Of a stretch of 64,000 nucleotides of DNA, positions 1 to 9,702 are shown piece after piece; position 1 is the first letter of the stretch, and the number at the start of each line of letters is the position of its first letter. The notes below the pieces were generated by a model. It was not told where the DNA came from and ran no database searches. It worked only from the letters and a program-made list of their open reading frames with translations. Made by a program: the position numbers and the translations under genes. Origin of the DNA: Candidatus Magnetobacterium casense (GTDB lineage Bacteria > Nitrospirota > Thermodesulfovibrionia > Thermodesulfovibrionales > Magnetobacteriaceae); NCBI RefSeq assembly GCF_000714715.1, contig NZ_JMFO01000012.1, positions 20,422-84,421 on the forward strand, in the 5' to 3' direction.

Positions 1-1
1 A

Positions 2-2896
2 ACCCCTTCTCTAACGGCTAATGGAAAGTTAAACTTCCCCTTTGATGTGTTGAAAGGTAATGCTAAATTTGCACTTGATAGTCAAAGCATAAATGGAAAT
101 GGTGTTTTTGATATTTGTGCTCCTGATGTTGTACCCTATATTGGGGGTAAATGTGCAGCACAAACAAAGGCTATTCTTAACATGAAAGGCGCTGGCGGAG
201 AAATAGCTGTATGGGGTGATTGGCTGCATTTAGCATATGCCGTAGAATGGAAGATAGCACAAGCAAAGAGCTTGAAAGATACAGCAAACTATATCCATGT
301 AGGTACGAACTTAGACACATTGGGAGTCAAGCAGCAATCTGCATTCAGGTACGTTGAAAGGGGTTTGCAGAGCAGAGCTATAACGACAATTTCTGTGCCT
401 GGCGGACTTAGTGTGGTATTAATAAGACTGGACTGGCAGACAGGCTCAACGGATTTCAACGTTACAATGCCTGACGGAACTAAGATAACACCTGCTAATG
501 CGGCAAACAGCCAGACATATGTTTATCAAAAGCTATCGAACGAGGCATGGTATGCTATCAAGAATCCACCAGGTGGTACGTATACCATAGAAATCGGTGA
601 TGATACCTCAGCAGCCAATGATGTTCGTTCAATAGGAACGTATCAGTTGAGTTATCACTCTTTGACCAATCCATCTACTATAAAGGTAACCTCTCCAGCT
701 ACCCTTACTACGGCATCAACAAGTGTAAACATCCAGTACGATGCGCACGATAGCGATGACACAGCCAAGATATCTCTGTTCTACAGCAAGGACAATACCA
801 GCGCAAATGGTATCCTCATCGTAGATAACCTTGTTGAGCAAGACGGATCGGGTAGTTATACATGGGATGTAAGCAACGTGCCTAATGGAACGTACTATGT
901 CTATGCCTTGATAGACGATGGCAAAAATGCCCCCGTGGTCAGTTATAGCGCCGGAGCGGTAAAGGTTTCTCACGGCACTACTACAGCAACACCGGCTAAC
1001 CTCAAGGCCACGGTAACTGGCAATCAGGTTGATCTGAGTTGGACAGGCGTAAGCAAGGTTGCTGGTTATATAATCCACTACACAGACGATGTTAAGCAGC
1101 TCACATATAAGGACAGGATTGCCGTTGCCAGTAATGCTACTTCGTATTCGATGAAGAACTTAAAGAGCAATACAACGTATAGGATAACAATAACGTCATT
1201 TGATGACAATCTCATCGAAGGTGATGAGGCAACACCCGTAACAGCTTATATTGCCGCTGTAGCAACACCAACAATAGTTTTGTCAACAGACACCATAGAC
1301 TTTGGAACTACCGTGGCAGGGACAACATACACAAAGAAGTTCACCATATCAAACACAGGCAGTGCAGCACTGACAATATCAGAGATGTTTACACTTGGCA
1401 CTAACTCAAGTGTCTTGACGTTAAACCCATCCAGTCTACCGATGCAGATACAGAGTAACGCAAGCGCTGAGATAACTGTTACGATGGTAGCTCCGAGTAC
1501 CCAGTTAAGTGCCTCCATCGTGATAAACAGCAACGATCCTATCAATCCTTCAATGCAAATCTCTGCTACAACGGTATCAACGCAGTCCACAACCTACGCC
1601 CTCACCGTCACGAAGACCGGCTCCGGCACGGTCACAGCCTCAACGGGCACCCTCACCTGGAGTGACAACACCGGCACGACAACCTACAGCAGCGGGACGT
1701 CCGTTACCCTCACGGCAACTCCAACGCAGGACTCAAAGTTCGGGGGCTGGACGGGATGCGACTCCACAAGCGGCAACCAGTGTACCGTCACGATGTCGTC
1801 AAACAGGGGCGTCTCCGTCAGCTTTACACAGGGCGTCTGCCTGCTGTGCAGAATCCCCAGGATGGATTTTAATGGTAACGGCAAGAGCGACATCCTGTGG
1901 CGCAACATGTCAAACGGCATAGTCTACACGTGGCTCATGAACGGCATCAACATAGCAAGCGGCGGTTCACTGGCAACGCTCGGCGACGAGTGGCAGATCG
2001 AAAGCATGGGCGACTTCAACGGCGACGACAACACGGACATCGTCTGGCGTAACACCTCAACCGGGATGGTCTACATCTGGCTCATGGGCGGGGCTACGGT
2101 AGCAAACAGCGGTTCACCGGCGACGCTCGGCCATGAATGGCAGATCGAAAGCATCGGCGACTTTAACGGCGACGGCAGAAGCGACATAATGTGGCGCAAT
2201 ACCTCAACCGGGATGGTCTACACGTGGTTCATGAATGGCGCAAACATAGCAGGCGGCGCCTCACCATCGTCGCTGTCGCAGCCATCGGCGGTTGACTCTG
2301 CCTGGCAGGTGGTAAGCTCAGGCGACTTTGACGGCGACGACACAAGCGACGTCCTGTGGATAAACACCTCAACCGGGATGACCTACATATGGTTTATGAA
2401 CGGTAAGGCTGGAGGTTCCCCGGGGACGGTTGGCACTCAGTGGCAGATTGCGTGCGTGAGCGACTTTAACGGCGATGACACGACCGACATCCTGTGGCGC
2501 AACATATCAACCGGCATGGTCTACATCTGGCTGATGAACGGTGCAACGATAGCGGGTAGCGGTTCACCGGCGACGGTTGGCCTGGAGTGGCAGATAGTCA
2601 ACGTGGGCGATTTCAACGGTGACGGCAAGAGCGATCTCCTGTGGCGCAACACCGAAAACGACATGGTCTACACATGGTTGATGAACGGCACAACCATAAC
2701 CGGCGGCGATCTGACGGCCAAGGCCGGCACTCAGTGGCAGATCATAAGCGTTGGCGATTTTAATGGCGACGGCAAAAGAGACATAGTCTGGCGTAATACC
2801 GCAACCGGAGAGATATGCATCTGGCTCATGGATGGCACGCAGTTGTCGCTTGGCGGCTTACCGGCGGTGCTTGGTACGGAGTGGCAGATTCAATAG
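2..2896 (+). CDS. Large secreted multidomain protein (FN3, InlB-type repeat, FG-GAP/VCBS-like repeats), 5' partial
   Basis: The frame is open to the left edge, so the true start lies outside the window; the first in-frame start-like codon is a GTG at 47. In order, the visible part has an N-terminal region of unknown fold, an Ig-like segment, a fibronectin type III domain (around residues 330-410 counted from 47), an HYDIN/ASPM-like beta domain (DFGTTVAGT), one InlB-type repeat (GWTGCDSTSGNQC), and seven repeats of about 50 residues with the core DFNGDGKSDILWRN..WLMNG, as in FG-GAP/VCBS propellers. Such proteins are normally exported and act in adhesion or ligand binding; that role is inference. 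The region from about 1600 onward looks more GC-rich than the first half, and the InlB-VCBS tail recurs at 48020-48757 and 57639-58696, so it behaves as a shuffled module. No catalytic site was seen. Confidence 0.75.
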   Translation, partial: TPSLTANGKLNFPFDVLKGNAKFALDSQSINGNGVFDICAPDVVPYIGGKCAAQTKAILNMKGAGGEIAVWGDWLHLAYAVEWKIAQAKSLKDTANYIHVGTNLDTLGVKQQSAFRYVERGLQSRAITTISVPGGLSVVLIRLDWQTGSTDFNVTMPDGTKITPANAANSQTYVYQKLSNEAWYAIKNPPGGTYTIEIGDDTSAANDVRSIGTYQLSYHSLTNPSTIKVTSPATLTTASTSVNIQYDAHDSDDTAKISLFYSKDNTSANGILIVDNLVEQDGSGSYTWDVSNVPNGTYYVYALIDDGKNAPVVSYSAGAVKVSHGTTTATPANLKATVTGNQVDLSWTGVSKVAGYIIHYTDDVKQLTYKDRIAVASNATSYSMKNLKSNTTYRITITSFDDNLIEGDEATPVTAYIAAVATPTIVLSTDTIDFGTTVAGTTYTKKFTISNTGSAALTISEMFTLGTNSSVLTLNPSSLPMQIQSNASAEITVTMVAPSTQLSASIVINSNDPINPSMQISATTVSTQSTTYALTVTKTGSGTVTASTGTLTWSDNTGTTTYSSGTSVTLTATPTQDSKFGGWTGCDSTSGNQCTVTMSSNRGVSVSFTQGVCLLCRIPRMDFNGNGKSDILWRNMSNGIVYTWLMNGINIASGGSLATLGDEWQIESMGDFNGDDNTDIVWRNTSTGMVYIWLMGGATVANSGSPATLGHEWQIESIGDFNGDGRSDIMWRNTSTGMVYTWFMNGANIAGGASPSSLSQPSAVDSAWQVVSSGDFDGDDTSDVLWINTSTGMTYIWFMNGKAGGSPGTVGTQWQIACVSDFNGDDTTDILWRNISTGMVYIWLMNGATIAGSGSPATVGLEWQIVNVGDFNGDGKSDLLWRNTENDMVYTWLMNGTTITGGDLTAKAGTQWQIISVGDFNGDGKRDIVWRNTATGEICIWLMDGTQLSLGGLPAVLGTEWQIQ

Positions 2897-2977
2897 GCAA
2901 CTGATTCGGTAGCACTATGGGGGTGGATATACTGCCATCCCCTCCCTTGCCGGGATGGGGGTAAGGTTGCGCAGGAA

Positions 2978-3073
2978 GGGGTCAAGGGGGCTGGCCCCCT
3001 TGCAGGGGGTTCTGAAGGGGGGCGGAGCCGCCCCTTTCTTTCTTTGTATCGCATGCAATCGAAACGCTCTATA
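2978..3073 (+). repeat. GC-rich dispersed hairpin repeat, copy 1
   Basis: This copy starts with GGGGTCAAGGGGGCTGG, continues through a second hairpin (GGGGCGG-AG-CCGCCCC, then TTTCTTTCTTT) and ends with a 28-base tail starting GTATCGCATGC. The same tail and hairpins occur in inverse orientation at 57493-57616. It lies between the 3' ends of two converging genes and could act as a bidirectional terminator. Confidence 0.75.
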
Positions 3074-3077
3074 CAGT

Positions 3078-4124
3078 TCATCGTTGTTGAAAGCCAGTCC
3101 AGCGTTGTGGGATAAATATCTGTTCGTATGTCATCAGGGCAAAGGTATCCGTCATACCTGCAATGAAGTCGCACACCATCTGGTTGAGGTCTGAGCCGCT
3201 CTCCTGCGGGACCTGACCTACGACCAATTCAGGGTGGGCGATGTAATAATCATATAGGTTCTTGAGGATATACCTGGCCTTGTTGAACTCCGACCTCAGA
3301 AAATCACTCTCATAGACTCGCTCGTATAGAAACCCCCTCAGCAACTCAACGGCATGAAGTACCTCATCAGACATCTTCAGGCGTTGCAGGTCTACAGAAA
3401 GGGTGTTGCAGACAATGTCCCTGACCATCGTGTCTATCCTTTTGGAGTGTCTGTTGCCGAGGATGGCAACGACTTCGTGGGGGATATCAGCCTCTGTGAT
3501 TGCTTCTGCCCTTAGGGCGTCATCGAGGTCGTGGTTTACGTAGGCTATGACGTCGGAGACGCGTACGATCTGGCCTTCGAGGGTTTCGGCGCCTTCGCCT
3601 GCGTCTGCCGGAAGGATGTTACCCTTGCCCTTTGAGTGCTTTATGATGCCGTTGCGCACCTCATAGGTGAGGTTGAGGCCGCTGCCATTTTTCTCAAGGA
3701 AGTCCACGACCCTCAGACTCTGAACGTAGTGGTCAAAGCCGTCCTTGTGCAGTTCCCTCAGCACGGCCTCTCCGGCGTGTCCAAAGGGGGTGTGTCCCAG
3801 GTCGTGTCCCAGGGCTACTGCTTCGGTGAGGTCTTCGTTCAGACGCAGGGCACGGGCAATGGTGCGTGATATCTGCGCTACCTCCAGGACGTGGGTCAGG
3901 CGGGTGCGGTAGTGGTCCCCGCTCGGGGCAAGGAATACCTGCGTCTTGTGCTTGAGGCGCCGAAACGACTTCGAGTGGATTATCCTGTCCCGGTCACGCT
4001 GGAAACACGTTCGGATATCGCCCTCGGCCTCCTGCACTCGTCTGCCCTTGCTGTTGACACTCAGGCAGGCACGGTTGTGCAGATATTGGCGCTCCCTAGC
4101 TTCTATCTCCTGCCGTATCGTCAT
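3078..4124 (-). CDS. dgt: Deoxyguanosinetriphosphate triphosphohydrolase-like HD protein
   Basis: Predicted dNTP triphosphohydrolase that cleaves dGTP to deoxyguanosine and tripolyphosphate, acting in the cytoplasm on dNTP pools. The 348 aa sequence has the family opening ([23 protein letters not shown] with metal-ligand H78), the HD pair at 107-108 in [11 protein letters not shown], and a later [13 protein letters not shown] helix. The length fits the shorter, non-enteric Dgt type. The ATG at 4124 lies inside the end of the upstream Rpn gene (29-base overlap), so the two may be translationally coupled. The 3' end abuts the tail of a dispersed hairpin repeat. The family assignment is firm; the exact nucleotide preference cannot be read from sequence. 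Confidence 0.92.
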   Translation of the reverse strand: MTIRQEIEARERQYLHNRACLSVNSKGRRVQEAEGDIRTCFQRDRDRIIHSKSFRRLKHKTQVFLAPSGDHYRTRLTHVLEVAQISRTIARALRLNEDLTEAVALGHDLGHTPFGHAGEAVLRELHKDGFDHYVQSLRVVDFLEKNGSGLNLTYEVRNGIIKHSKGKGNILPADAGEGAETLEGQIVRVSDVIAYVNHDLDDALRAEAITEADIPHEVVAILGNRHSKRIDTMVRDIVCNTLSVDLQRLKMSDEVLHAVELLRGFLYERVYESDFLRSEFNKARYILKNLYDYYIAHPELVVGQVPQESGSDLNQMVCDFIAGMTDTFALMTYEQIFIPQRWTGFQQR

Positions 4125-5169
4125 TGAAGAAAAAAAATCCCCTTAGCTCATCAAGCGTTTTAGACGTCTTGAGCAACACCTTAAACTCTTCCAGCTTTTC
4201 AACAGACCTCAACTCTTTTACATGTACCATTATCTCCAATCCGGCAGTACCGTACTTGATCTCCAACATCCCTTCTATACCCTCGAGCAATCCCTCAAGC
4301 TTGCCTTCAGCCTTGCCTTCAGCCTTGCCTTCAGCCTTGCCTTCAGCCTTGCCTTCAGCCTTGCCTTCAGCCTTGCCTTCAGCCTTGCCTTTTATAATTC
4401 CTTTTATAATTCCTTTTATCATTCCCTGACGTTCACCTTCGAGCTGTCCTTTAATACGGGCATTCTCCTCTGCGTATTCTATGGCGCCTTTGCTAATCTG
4501 CATTTTGATCTGCCAATATTCATATACCTCGAATTCTTCTTTGTCCCACGTACTCTCGTTTGCTATCTCATAGGCATCTTTTATCTCTGCGAAATCTGCA
4601 CACTTGGGTACCATATCCAGATAATTGGCATTTTTTATGAAAAACACCCACTTCTCTACTATATTCGCTACCTCATTCTCTTTCTTTTTGAACTTGGGCA
4701 GCTCTATAAAATTAAACTCAAGGTCGTCCAATTCGTTTTTATATGTCTCTGTATTTAAAATTAAATGCCTTGTTAAATAATTATCTCCTTCAAAAATCTG
4801 AAAGTCAACTATCCCTATGTAGATAACTTTATTTAACTGGGAATAATTCTCTCCCTTACCTAACTGATTAATATATGCCTTGCTTGTATAATAAAGTACC
4901 CTTTTAGCAAAGCCCTTCTCCCTTTGAACCTGTATCTCTATTATAAACGTTACACCCCTCTTGTCTACGGCCCTTATGTCTAACACCGTGTGCTTCAGCT
5001 CATCTATCTTAGGTGCCTGATAAGGGCTAAGTATAGTTATTTCAGCAATCTCCATATTCCCGTTAAGACCTAATACGGCATTTAAAAAAGATATGAGTAT
5101 ATCCTTCCTGGCTTCATTGCCAAATATCCTCTTAAAAGCGATATCGCTCTTTACATCTACAAATCTCAT
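4096..5169 (-). CDS. Rpn-family recombination-promoting nuclease/putative transposase with GKAE repeat tract
   Basis: The N-terminus ([19 protein letters not shown]) and the PD-(D/E)XK core ([21 protein letters not shown]) mark the Rpn/PDDEXK family of DNA nucleases linked to horizontal transfer. The 357 aa protein carries tetrapeptide repeats GIIK and GKAE (seven in a row) at about residues 255-295. A C-terminal segment ([15 protein letters not shown]) follows and is shared with the Rpn-like protein at 50090-50938. The repeats come from 12-bp DNA units at 4301-4390, so unit gain or loss would change linker length without shifting the frame. The C-terminus runs through an A8 tract (FFFF) into dgt. 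The nuclease family is well supported; its role in this cell is unknown. Confidence 0.85.
   Translation of the reverse strand: MRFVDVKSDIAFKRIFGNEARKDILISFLNAVLGLNGNMEIAEITILSPYQAPKIDELKHTVLDIRAVDKRGVTFIIEIQVQREKGFAKRVLYYTSKAYINQLGKGENYSQLNKVIYIGIVDFQIFEGDNYLTRHLILNTETYKNELDDLEFNFIELPKFKKKENEVANIVEKWVFFIKNANYLDMVPKCADFAEIKDAYEIANESTWDKEEFEVYEYWQIKMQISKGAIEYAEENARIKGQLEGERQGMIKGIIKGIIKGKAEGKAEGKAEGKAEGKAEGKAEGKAEGKLEGLLEGIEGMLEIKYGTAGLEIMVHVKELRSVEKLEEFKVLLKTSKTLDELRGFFFFNDDTAGDRS
4301..4390. repeat. 12-bp tandem repeat array in Rpn gene
   Basis: About 7.5 perfect copies of TTGCCTTCAGCC, followed immediately by near-perfect copies of another 12-bp unit (TTTTATAATTCC, to about 4425). On the coding strand they encode GKAE and GIIK. 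The period is a multiple of three, so copy-number change alters length only. Confidence 0.95.
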
Positions 5170-5263
5170 AGTCTTATTTTAACATATCATCAAGACTTTG
5201 TGTGCAGGCAACTAACGGCAATAAATAAACACGCTGTTTTTACACAACATTTACCGTGAAAAT

Positions 5264-5355
5264 GCATCCTCTTAAAAAAGCATGGTAAAATGGGGTCAAG
5301 GGGACTGGTCCCCTTGCGGGGGGTTCTGAAGGGGGGCGGAGCCGCCCCTTTCTTT
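5264..5355 (+). repeat. Dispersed hairpin repeat with GCATCCTCTT end, copy 2
   Basis: Begins GCATCCTCTTAAAAAAGC, close to the GTATCCTCTT terminal repeat of the complete element at 49619-49741. It continues with ATGGTAAAATGGGGTCAAGG, the AAGGGGACTGGTCCCCTT palindrome and the GGGGCGGAGCCGCCCC hairpin followed by TTTCTTT. The opposite terminal repeat is missing. It sits immediately 3' of gatC and may terminate the yebC-gatC transcript. Confidence 0.75.
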
Positions 5356-5356
5356 A

Positions 5357-5644
5357 TTATTCTATGATCTTTGGCACACGGTAGAAGTCTCCGGCCCTGT
5401 CGGGGGCATTTGCCAGGGCGTCATCGAGGGCAATGGATTGCTGCAGGGTGTCGTCGCGGAAGATGTTCTGCAGGGGGATGACGTGAGATGTGGGGGTGAC
5501 ATCGACGGTGTCCAGTTCGTTGAGCTTGTTTACGTACAGGAGGATGTCGTTGAGTTGATTGCCAAAGAGCTCTTTCTCTTCTTCCGTCAGACTCAGGCGA
5601 GACAGGGCTGCTATATGTTGTACGTCTTTGTGCGATATCGTCAT
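5357..5644 (-). CDS. gatC: Asp-tRNA(Asn)/Glu-tRNA(Gln) amidotransferase subunit C
   Basis: Small 95 aa subunit of the GatCAB amidotransferase, which converts mischarged Glu-tRNA(Gln) or Asp-tRNA(Asn) to the correct aminoacyl-tRNA. Diagnostic features are the start (ISHKDVQHIAALSRLSLTEEE), the middle (QLNDILLYVNKLNELDTVDVTPTSH) and the ending FYRVPKIIE. An AAGGAGC ribosome site lies just before the ATG. The gene is last in the minus-strand run, 24 bases after pcrA. gatA and gatB are not in the window, so the complex is encoded at more than one locus. Confidence 0.95.
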   Translation of the reverse strand: MTISHKDVQHIAALSRLSLTEEEKELFGNQLNDILLYVNKLNELDTVDVTPTSHVIPLQNIFRDDTLQQSIALDDALANAPDRAGDFYRVPKIIE

Positions 5645-5668
5645 GAGATGCTCCTTACATTCATAAGA

Positions 5669-7792
5669 TTATATGCGTTCGAGGTTGGCATACTTCAGGG
5701 CCAGACGCTTGATGCCAACGGTTGGGAAGCTGACGGTTACCTTTATGTCGTTTTCCTCGCCATAGCATTCACGGATGATCCCTATGCCCCACTTGGGATG
5801 CCTGACACGGCAGCCCGTGTTATAGGGGAACTCCGTCGCTGGGGGCTTATCGATTTGAAATTTTGTGGAGATGTTTGCAGGGATTGGTTTTTTCTCTACC
5901 CAGAAGCAGCAGTCCTTGGGGATGTCGTTGAGGAATCTCGAGGGTTCCTGGTCCTGGAACTTTGTGTAGAGGCGTCTGCGTTTGGCTCCGGTCATAAACA
6001 GGATGTCCTTTGCCCTGGTCATTCCCATGTAGAACAGGCGTCTTTCTTCGTTGAGTTCCTCGGTGGTTTCGGTTGCCTTGAAGTAGGGCAGGAGGCCATC
6101 CTCCAGACCGGTTATGAACACTATCGAAAACTCAAGCCCCTTGACGTTGTGCAGGGTGGTCAGTGAGACATGCCCTCTGGTTACCACGTCGTCATTGAAG
6201 GTCGTAAGAGAGACGGTGTCAAGGAATAGCTCCAGGGGGGCCGTGCCATGCAGATACATCAGTTCCGATATGTTGTTGAGGCAGACCTCATCGAGTTTCT
6301 CTATGTAGCCGGTATGGGTGCCAATCAGCTTGATTGCATCATTGAGGGTGTTCAGTGGCGCATTTGAGATGGCCTCGAGGGTGTCTAGCAGTTTGGTGAG
6401 TCGCTCACGAGCTGTGGCACTGAGACCCTTTGAGGCAGTTAGTTGACGCATTGCCCTGTATATGCTTATGCCTTGACGTTTTGACTCGTTTTCAAGCCTG
6501 GTTATCGTGCTTAACCCTATGGCCCGTGATGACAGGCTCATTACGCGACGCATGCTTACGTTATCGTCCTTGTTGACAATCAGCTTGAGATAGGCAATGA
6601 GGTCCTTTATTTCCTTTTTTTGATAAAAGCAGGCAGCCCCTATTATCTTAAACGGTATTCTTTCGTTTCTGAGTGCCTCCTCAAGGACACGACACTGGAG
6701 GTTTACACGGTAGAGGATGGCCATGTCTTCATATGAGCAACTGCCCTTGAGATACATGTCTTTGATGTTTTTGGCGACGTACTTGGCCTCCTCCTCCTCT
6801 GACATAAACCAGTAGTGACAGACCTTTTCGCCAATCCCCCTGTCGGTCCACAGGTCCTCTGAGGGGGGACAGTGGCTGTTGACAATGACGCTGTGTGAGA
6901 CGCGGAGGATGTTTTCGGTACTCCGGTAGTTTTGTGTCAGGTTTATTATAGCGGTGGAAGGAAAGTCTGCTTCAAATTTGGTCAGGACGTTTTCATTTTC
7001 GCCACCCCTCATCTTATAGATGCTCTGGTCATAGTCACCGGCAACGAGTATGTTTGCCGCCGCACCACCCAGGAGCTTGAGAAACTGATATTGTGCAAAG
7101 TTAGTATCCTGGAACTCATCAACCAGGATGTAAGACAACTGTTGTTGATAGTGTTGCAGTACCTGGGGGTGTTCCTGGAAGAGTTTTATGGTGTATATGA
7201 TCAGGTCGTCAAAGTCCATGGCGTTGGAGCGTCTCATCTCATCCTGGTAACGGACATAGACCTTGAGTAGTTTTTCGTCGAAGTCAAAGTTACTGGAACT
7301 GGAGGCCAGTTCATCGGGCAGCACCAGCGTAGACTTAAAGCACCCGATCTTTGTGACAATTCCGCGATAGAGGGCCTCGTAGAGCTTCATGTCGTTGAGG
7401 ATGTGTCGGATGAGCTTACACTGGTCGTCGGCGTCGTAGATAACAAAGGTGTCTTTTAGTTCTGTAAGTTTTTGTTCCTTTCTCAGTATCCTGTTGCACA
7501 GTGAATAGAACGTACCGATCCAGGAGGCGCTGAGGTCTTGTGAAAGCAGATACGTGATTCGTTCTCTCATATCCATAGCGGCCTTGTTGTTAAAGGTCAC
7601 TGCCATTATTGATCCGTATTTTTCCTTGTCTAATGAATAGAGATAAGCATACTTATAAGTCAATAGCTGTGTCTTACCACTGCCGGCCCCGCCCAATACC
7701 AGCACAGGGGTATTGATTTGCTCCAATGCTGCCCTTTGTTGCCGATTAAGCGTATTTAACAAGAGATGTTCAGGCAAAAGATTTTCAGGCAT
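5669..7792 (-). CDS. pcrA: UvrD/PcrA/Rep-type 3'-5' ATP-dependent DNA helicase
   Basis: Superfamily 1 helicase for DNA repair and replication-fork maintenance. The 707 aa protein has the Q-motif (LNRQQRAALEQ), Walker A GGAGSGKT at 34-41, motif Ia, VDEFQDTNFAQ (motif II), GDYDQSIYKMRGG (motif III), NYRSTENIL (motif IV), TLHNVKGLEFSIVFI (motif V) and EERRLFYMGMTRAKD (motif VI). The C-terminal tail (GCRVRHPKWGIGII) is the Tudor-like RNA-polymerase-binding segment typical of PcrA/UvrD. AAGGAG precedes the ATG at a good distance. PcrA and UvrD cannot be separated from sequence alone. It follows glmS with a 23-base gap. Confidence 0.95.
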   Translation of the reverse strand: MPENLLPEHLLLNTLNRQQRAALEQINTPVLVLGGAGSGKTQLLTYKYAYLYSLDKEKYGSIMAVTFNNKAAMDMRERITYLLSQDLSASWIGTFYSLCNRILRKEQKLTELKDTFVIYDADDQCKLIRHILNDMKLYEALYRGIVTKIGCFKSTLVLPDELASSSSNFDFDEKLLKVYVRYQDEMRRSNAMDFDDLIIYTIKLFQEHPQVLQHYQQQLSYILVDEFQDTNFAQYQFLKLLGGAAANILVAGDYDQSIYKMRGGENENVLTKFEADFPSTAIINLTQNYRSTENILRVSHSVIVNSHCPPSEDLWTDRGIGEKVCHYWFMSEEEEAKYVAKNIKDMYLKGSCSYEDMAILYRVNLQCRVLEEALRNERIPFKIIGAACFYQKKEIKDLIAYLKLIVNKDDNVSMRRVMSLSSRAIGLSTITRLENESKRQGISIYRAMRQLTASKGLSATARERLTKLLDTLEAISNAPLNTLNDAIKLIGTHTGYIEKLDEVCLNNISELMYLHGTAPLELFLDTVSLTTFNDDVVTRGHVSLTTLHNVKGLEFSIVFITGLEDGLLPYFKATETTEELNEERRLFYMGMTRAKDILFMTGAKRRRLYTKFQDQEPSRFLNDIPKDCCFWVEKKPIPANISTKFQIDKPPATEFPYNTGCRVRHPKWGIGIIRECYGEENDIKVTVSFPTVGIKRLALKYANLERI

Positions 7793-7815
7793 TACTTAAC
7801 TCCTTGCATAATGGT

Positions 7816-9642
7816 TCATTCTACAGTGACGCTTTTTGCGAGATTTCTTGGCTGGTCTACGTCGCATCCCTTTATGACTGCCACGTGATAGGCCAGCAAC
7901 TGCATAGGGACTGACATTATCACCGGATTAAGAAACACGTTTGAGGATGGTACCAGCAGGAACAGGTCCGCTAACTGTCTCACTGCCGGCTCATCGCTGT
8001 TTGAGACCACCACAGTCTTGCCGCCACGGGACTTAACCTCTTGTATGTTGGAGATGATCTTTTCGTATAACGCACCCTTTGATACCAGGATCACAACGGG
8101 GAGGTTTTCATCTATCAGGGCAATGGGGCCGTGTTTCATCTCTCCAGCCGGATAGCCCTCGGCATGGATGTAGGATATCTCCTTTAATTTCAGTGCCCCT
8201 TCCAGTGCTATAGGATAGAGGATACCCCTGCCCAGAAACAGGAATCCGCCTGCCTTGGATATCGTGCGTGCCATGTGTTCGATTTCGTGGTCGGACATCA
8301 GCACCTCTTCCAGGAGCGATGGCAGCGACAACAGGTCGTTTATCAGTTCAGCGGTATTGACCGCCGCCGGATTTCTGTTGCTTAGTCCCACAGCCAGCAG
8401 GTACAACGATACCAGTTGTGTGACAAAGGCCTTGGTCGATGCCACGCCGATCTCAGGGCCTGAGTGCGTGTAGAAGACGAAGTCCGCATCCCGTGCCGCT
8501 GTACTGCCAACGACGTTACAGATGGTCAGGGTTTTGGCCCCGGCTCGTTTGGCTTCTTTCATGGCGGCGAGCGTGTCTGCCGTCTCACCGGACTGCGTGA
8601 TACTGATAAAGAGGGTCTTGGCGTCAACGAGCGGTTGCCGGTATCTGAACTCCGAGGCGATGTCAACCTCCACCGGGATGCGGCAGAGTTGTTCGATCAT
8701 GTACTTGCCGCAGAGGGCTGCGTGCCAGGAGGTGCCACAGGCCGTTATGCAGACCTTACTGATGCCGGATGTGAAATCCCGGTCAAAGCCGAACTCATAG
8801 AGGTTTGCCTCTGCGCGCTGGACGTTGACACGACCCGTTATCGTATCGGTGATTGCACGTGGTTGTTCGTATATTTCTTTGAGCATGAAGTGTCGGTAGC
8901 CGCCCTTTTCTGCCATCGAAGGCGACCACGTTATTGTCGTAGGTTTTTTGTATATGGCCTCCGAGCCGCTGTTGTTGAAGATCACACCTTCACGTGTCAG
9001 TATGGCCAGTTCGGAGTCGTCCATAAAGATCACATCACGGGTGTAGCTCAAAAAGGCCGGCACGTCAGAGGCAGCAAAGAACTCATCCTGACCAAGGCCA
9101 ATCACAAGCGGGCTGTCCTTTTTGGCACAGATTATCTTGTCAGGTTCTTGTTTGTTAAGCACGCAGATGGCATAGGAGCCTCGTATCTGCTTGATTGCCG
9201 TGGATACGGCCTCCACAAACGGGTACCCTTCGGCGTAGTATCGGGCTATCAGGTGGCAGATAACCTCCGTGTCTGTATCGGAACTGAAGCGGACGCCTTT
9301 TTTTAACATGTCTGTCTTGAGTTCCATGAAGTTCTCTATGATCCCGTTGTGGACCAACGCTATGCCATCAACCATGTGCGGGTGTGCATTGTTTTCAGAG
9401 GGGCTGCCGTGAGTAGCCCAGCGCGTGTGACCGATGCCGGTGTTACTCTTGCCCTGGACGTCTCCTATCTTGTTGACCAGCTCGCCTATCTTGCCCTTGC
9501 AGCGCACGATGTTCAACGCCGCAGAGTCATCCATAAAAGCTATCCCCGCTGAGTCATACCCTCTGTATTCGAGTTTCTTCAGGCCATCAAGGATTAATTC
9601 TATTGCGTTGTTCCTGCCTGTGTATCCAATTATTCCACACAT
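7816..9642 (-). CDS. glmS: Glutamine-fructose-6-phosphate aminotransferase (isomerizing)
   Basis: Makes glucosamine-6-phosphate from fructose-6-phosphate and glutamine, the first step towards UDP-GlcNAc for peptidoglycan and lipopolysaccharide. At 608 aa it has full length. It begins MCGIIGYTG with the catalytic Cys immediately after Met, which fixes the start. It also has the glutaminase motif GHTRWATHG, two SIS domains (CGTSWHAALCGKYMIE; SITQSGETADT; GRG..YPIALEGALKLKE) and the conserved end NLAKSVTVE. Upstream glmU (60-base gap) acts later in the same pathway. The leader shows no sign of a glmS ribozyme. Confidence 0.97.
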   Translation of the reverse strand: MCGIIGYTGRNNAIELILDGLKKLEYRGYDSAGIAFMDDSAALNIVRCKGKIGELVNKIGDVQGKSNTGIGHTRWATHGSPSENNAHPHMVDGIALVHNGIIENFMELKTDMLKKGVRFSSDTDTEVICHLIARYYAEGYPFVEAVSTAIKQIRGSYAICVLNKQEPDKIICAKKDSPLVIGLGQDEFFAASDVPAFLSYTRDVIFMDDSELAILTREGVIFNNSGSEAIYKKPTTITWSPSMAEKGGYRHFMLKEIYEQPRAITDTITGRVNVQRAEANLYEFGFDRDFTSGISKVCITACGTSWHAALCGKYMIEQLCRIPVEVDIASEFRYRQPLVDAKTLFISITQSGETADTLAAMKEAKRAGAKTLTICNVVGSTAARDADFVFYTHSGPEIGVASTKAFVTQLVSLYLLAVGLSNRNPAAVNTAELINDLLSLPSLLEEVLMSDHEIEHMARTISKAGGFLFLGRGILYPIALEGALKLKEISYIHAEGYPAGEMKHGPIALIDENLPVVILVSKGALYEKIISNIQEVKSRGGKTVVVSNSDEPAVRQLADLFLLVPSSNVFLNPVIMSVPMQLLAYHVAVIKGCDVDQPRNLAKSVTVE

Positions 9643-9702
9643 ATCTTCGTTCCTTTACCACTGTTATGGGTTTCTTCGGACATCTTTCATCCTAATGATT
9701 TG

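Noticed and set aside
4301..4390. Possible CRISPR-like array
   Set aside because: The units are 12 bp with no spacers; they are in-frame coding repeats of the Rpn gene.
4124..4429. Plus-strand frame encoding SALP repeats
   Set aside because: It is the antisense reading of the GKAE tandem repeats.
9643..9702. glmS ribozyme or leader riboswitch
   Set aside because: The glmU-glmS gap is only 60 bases and shows no ribozyme core.
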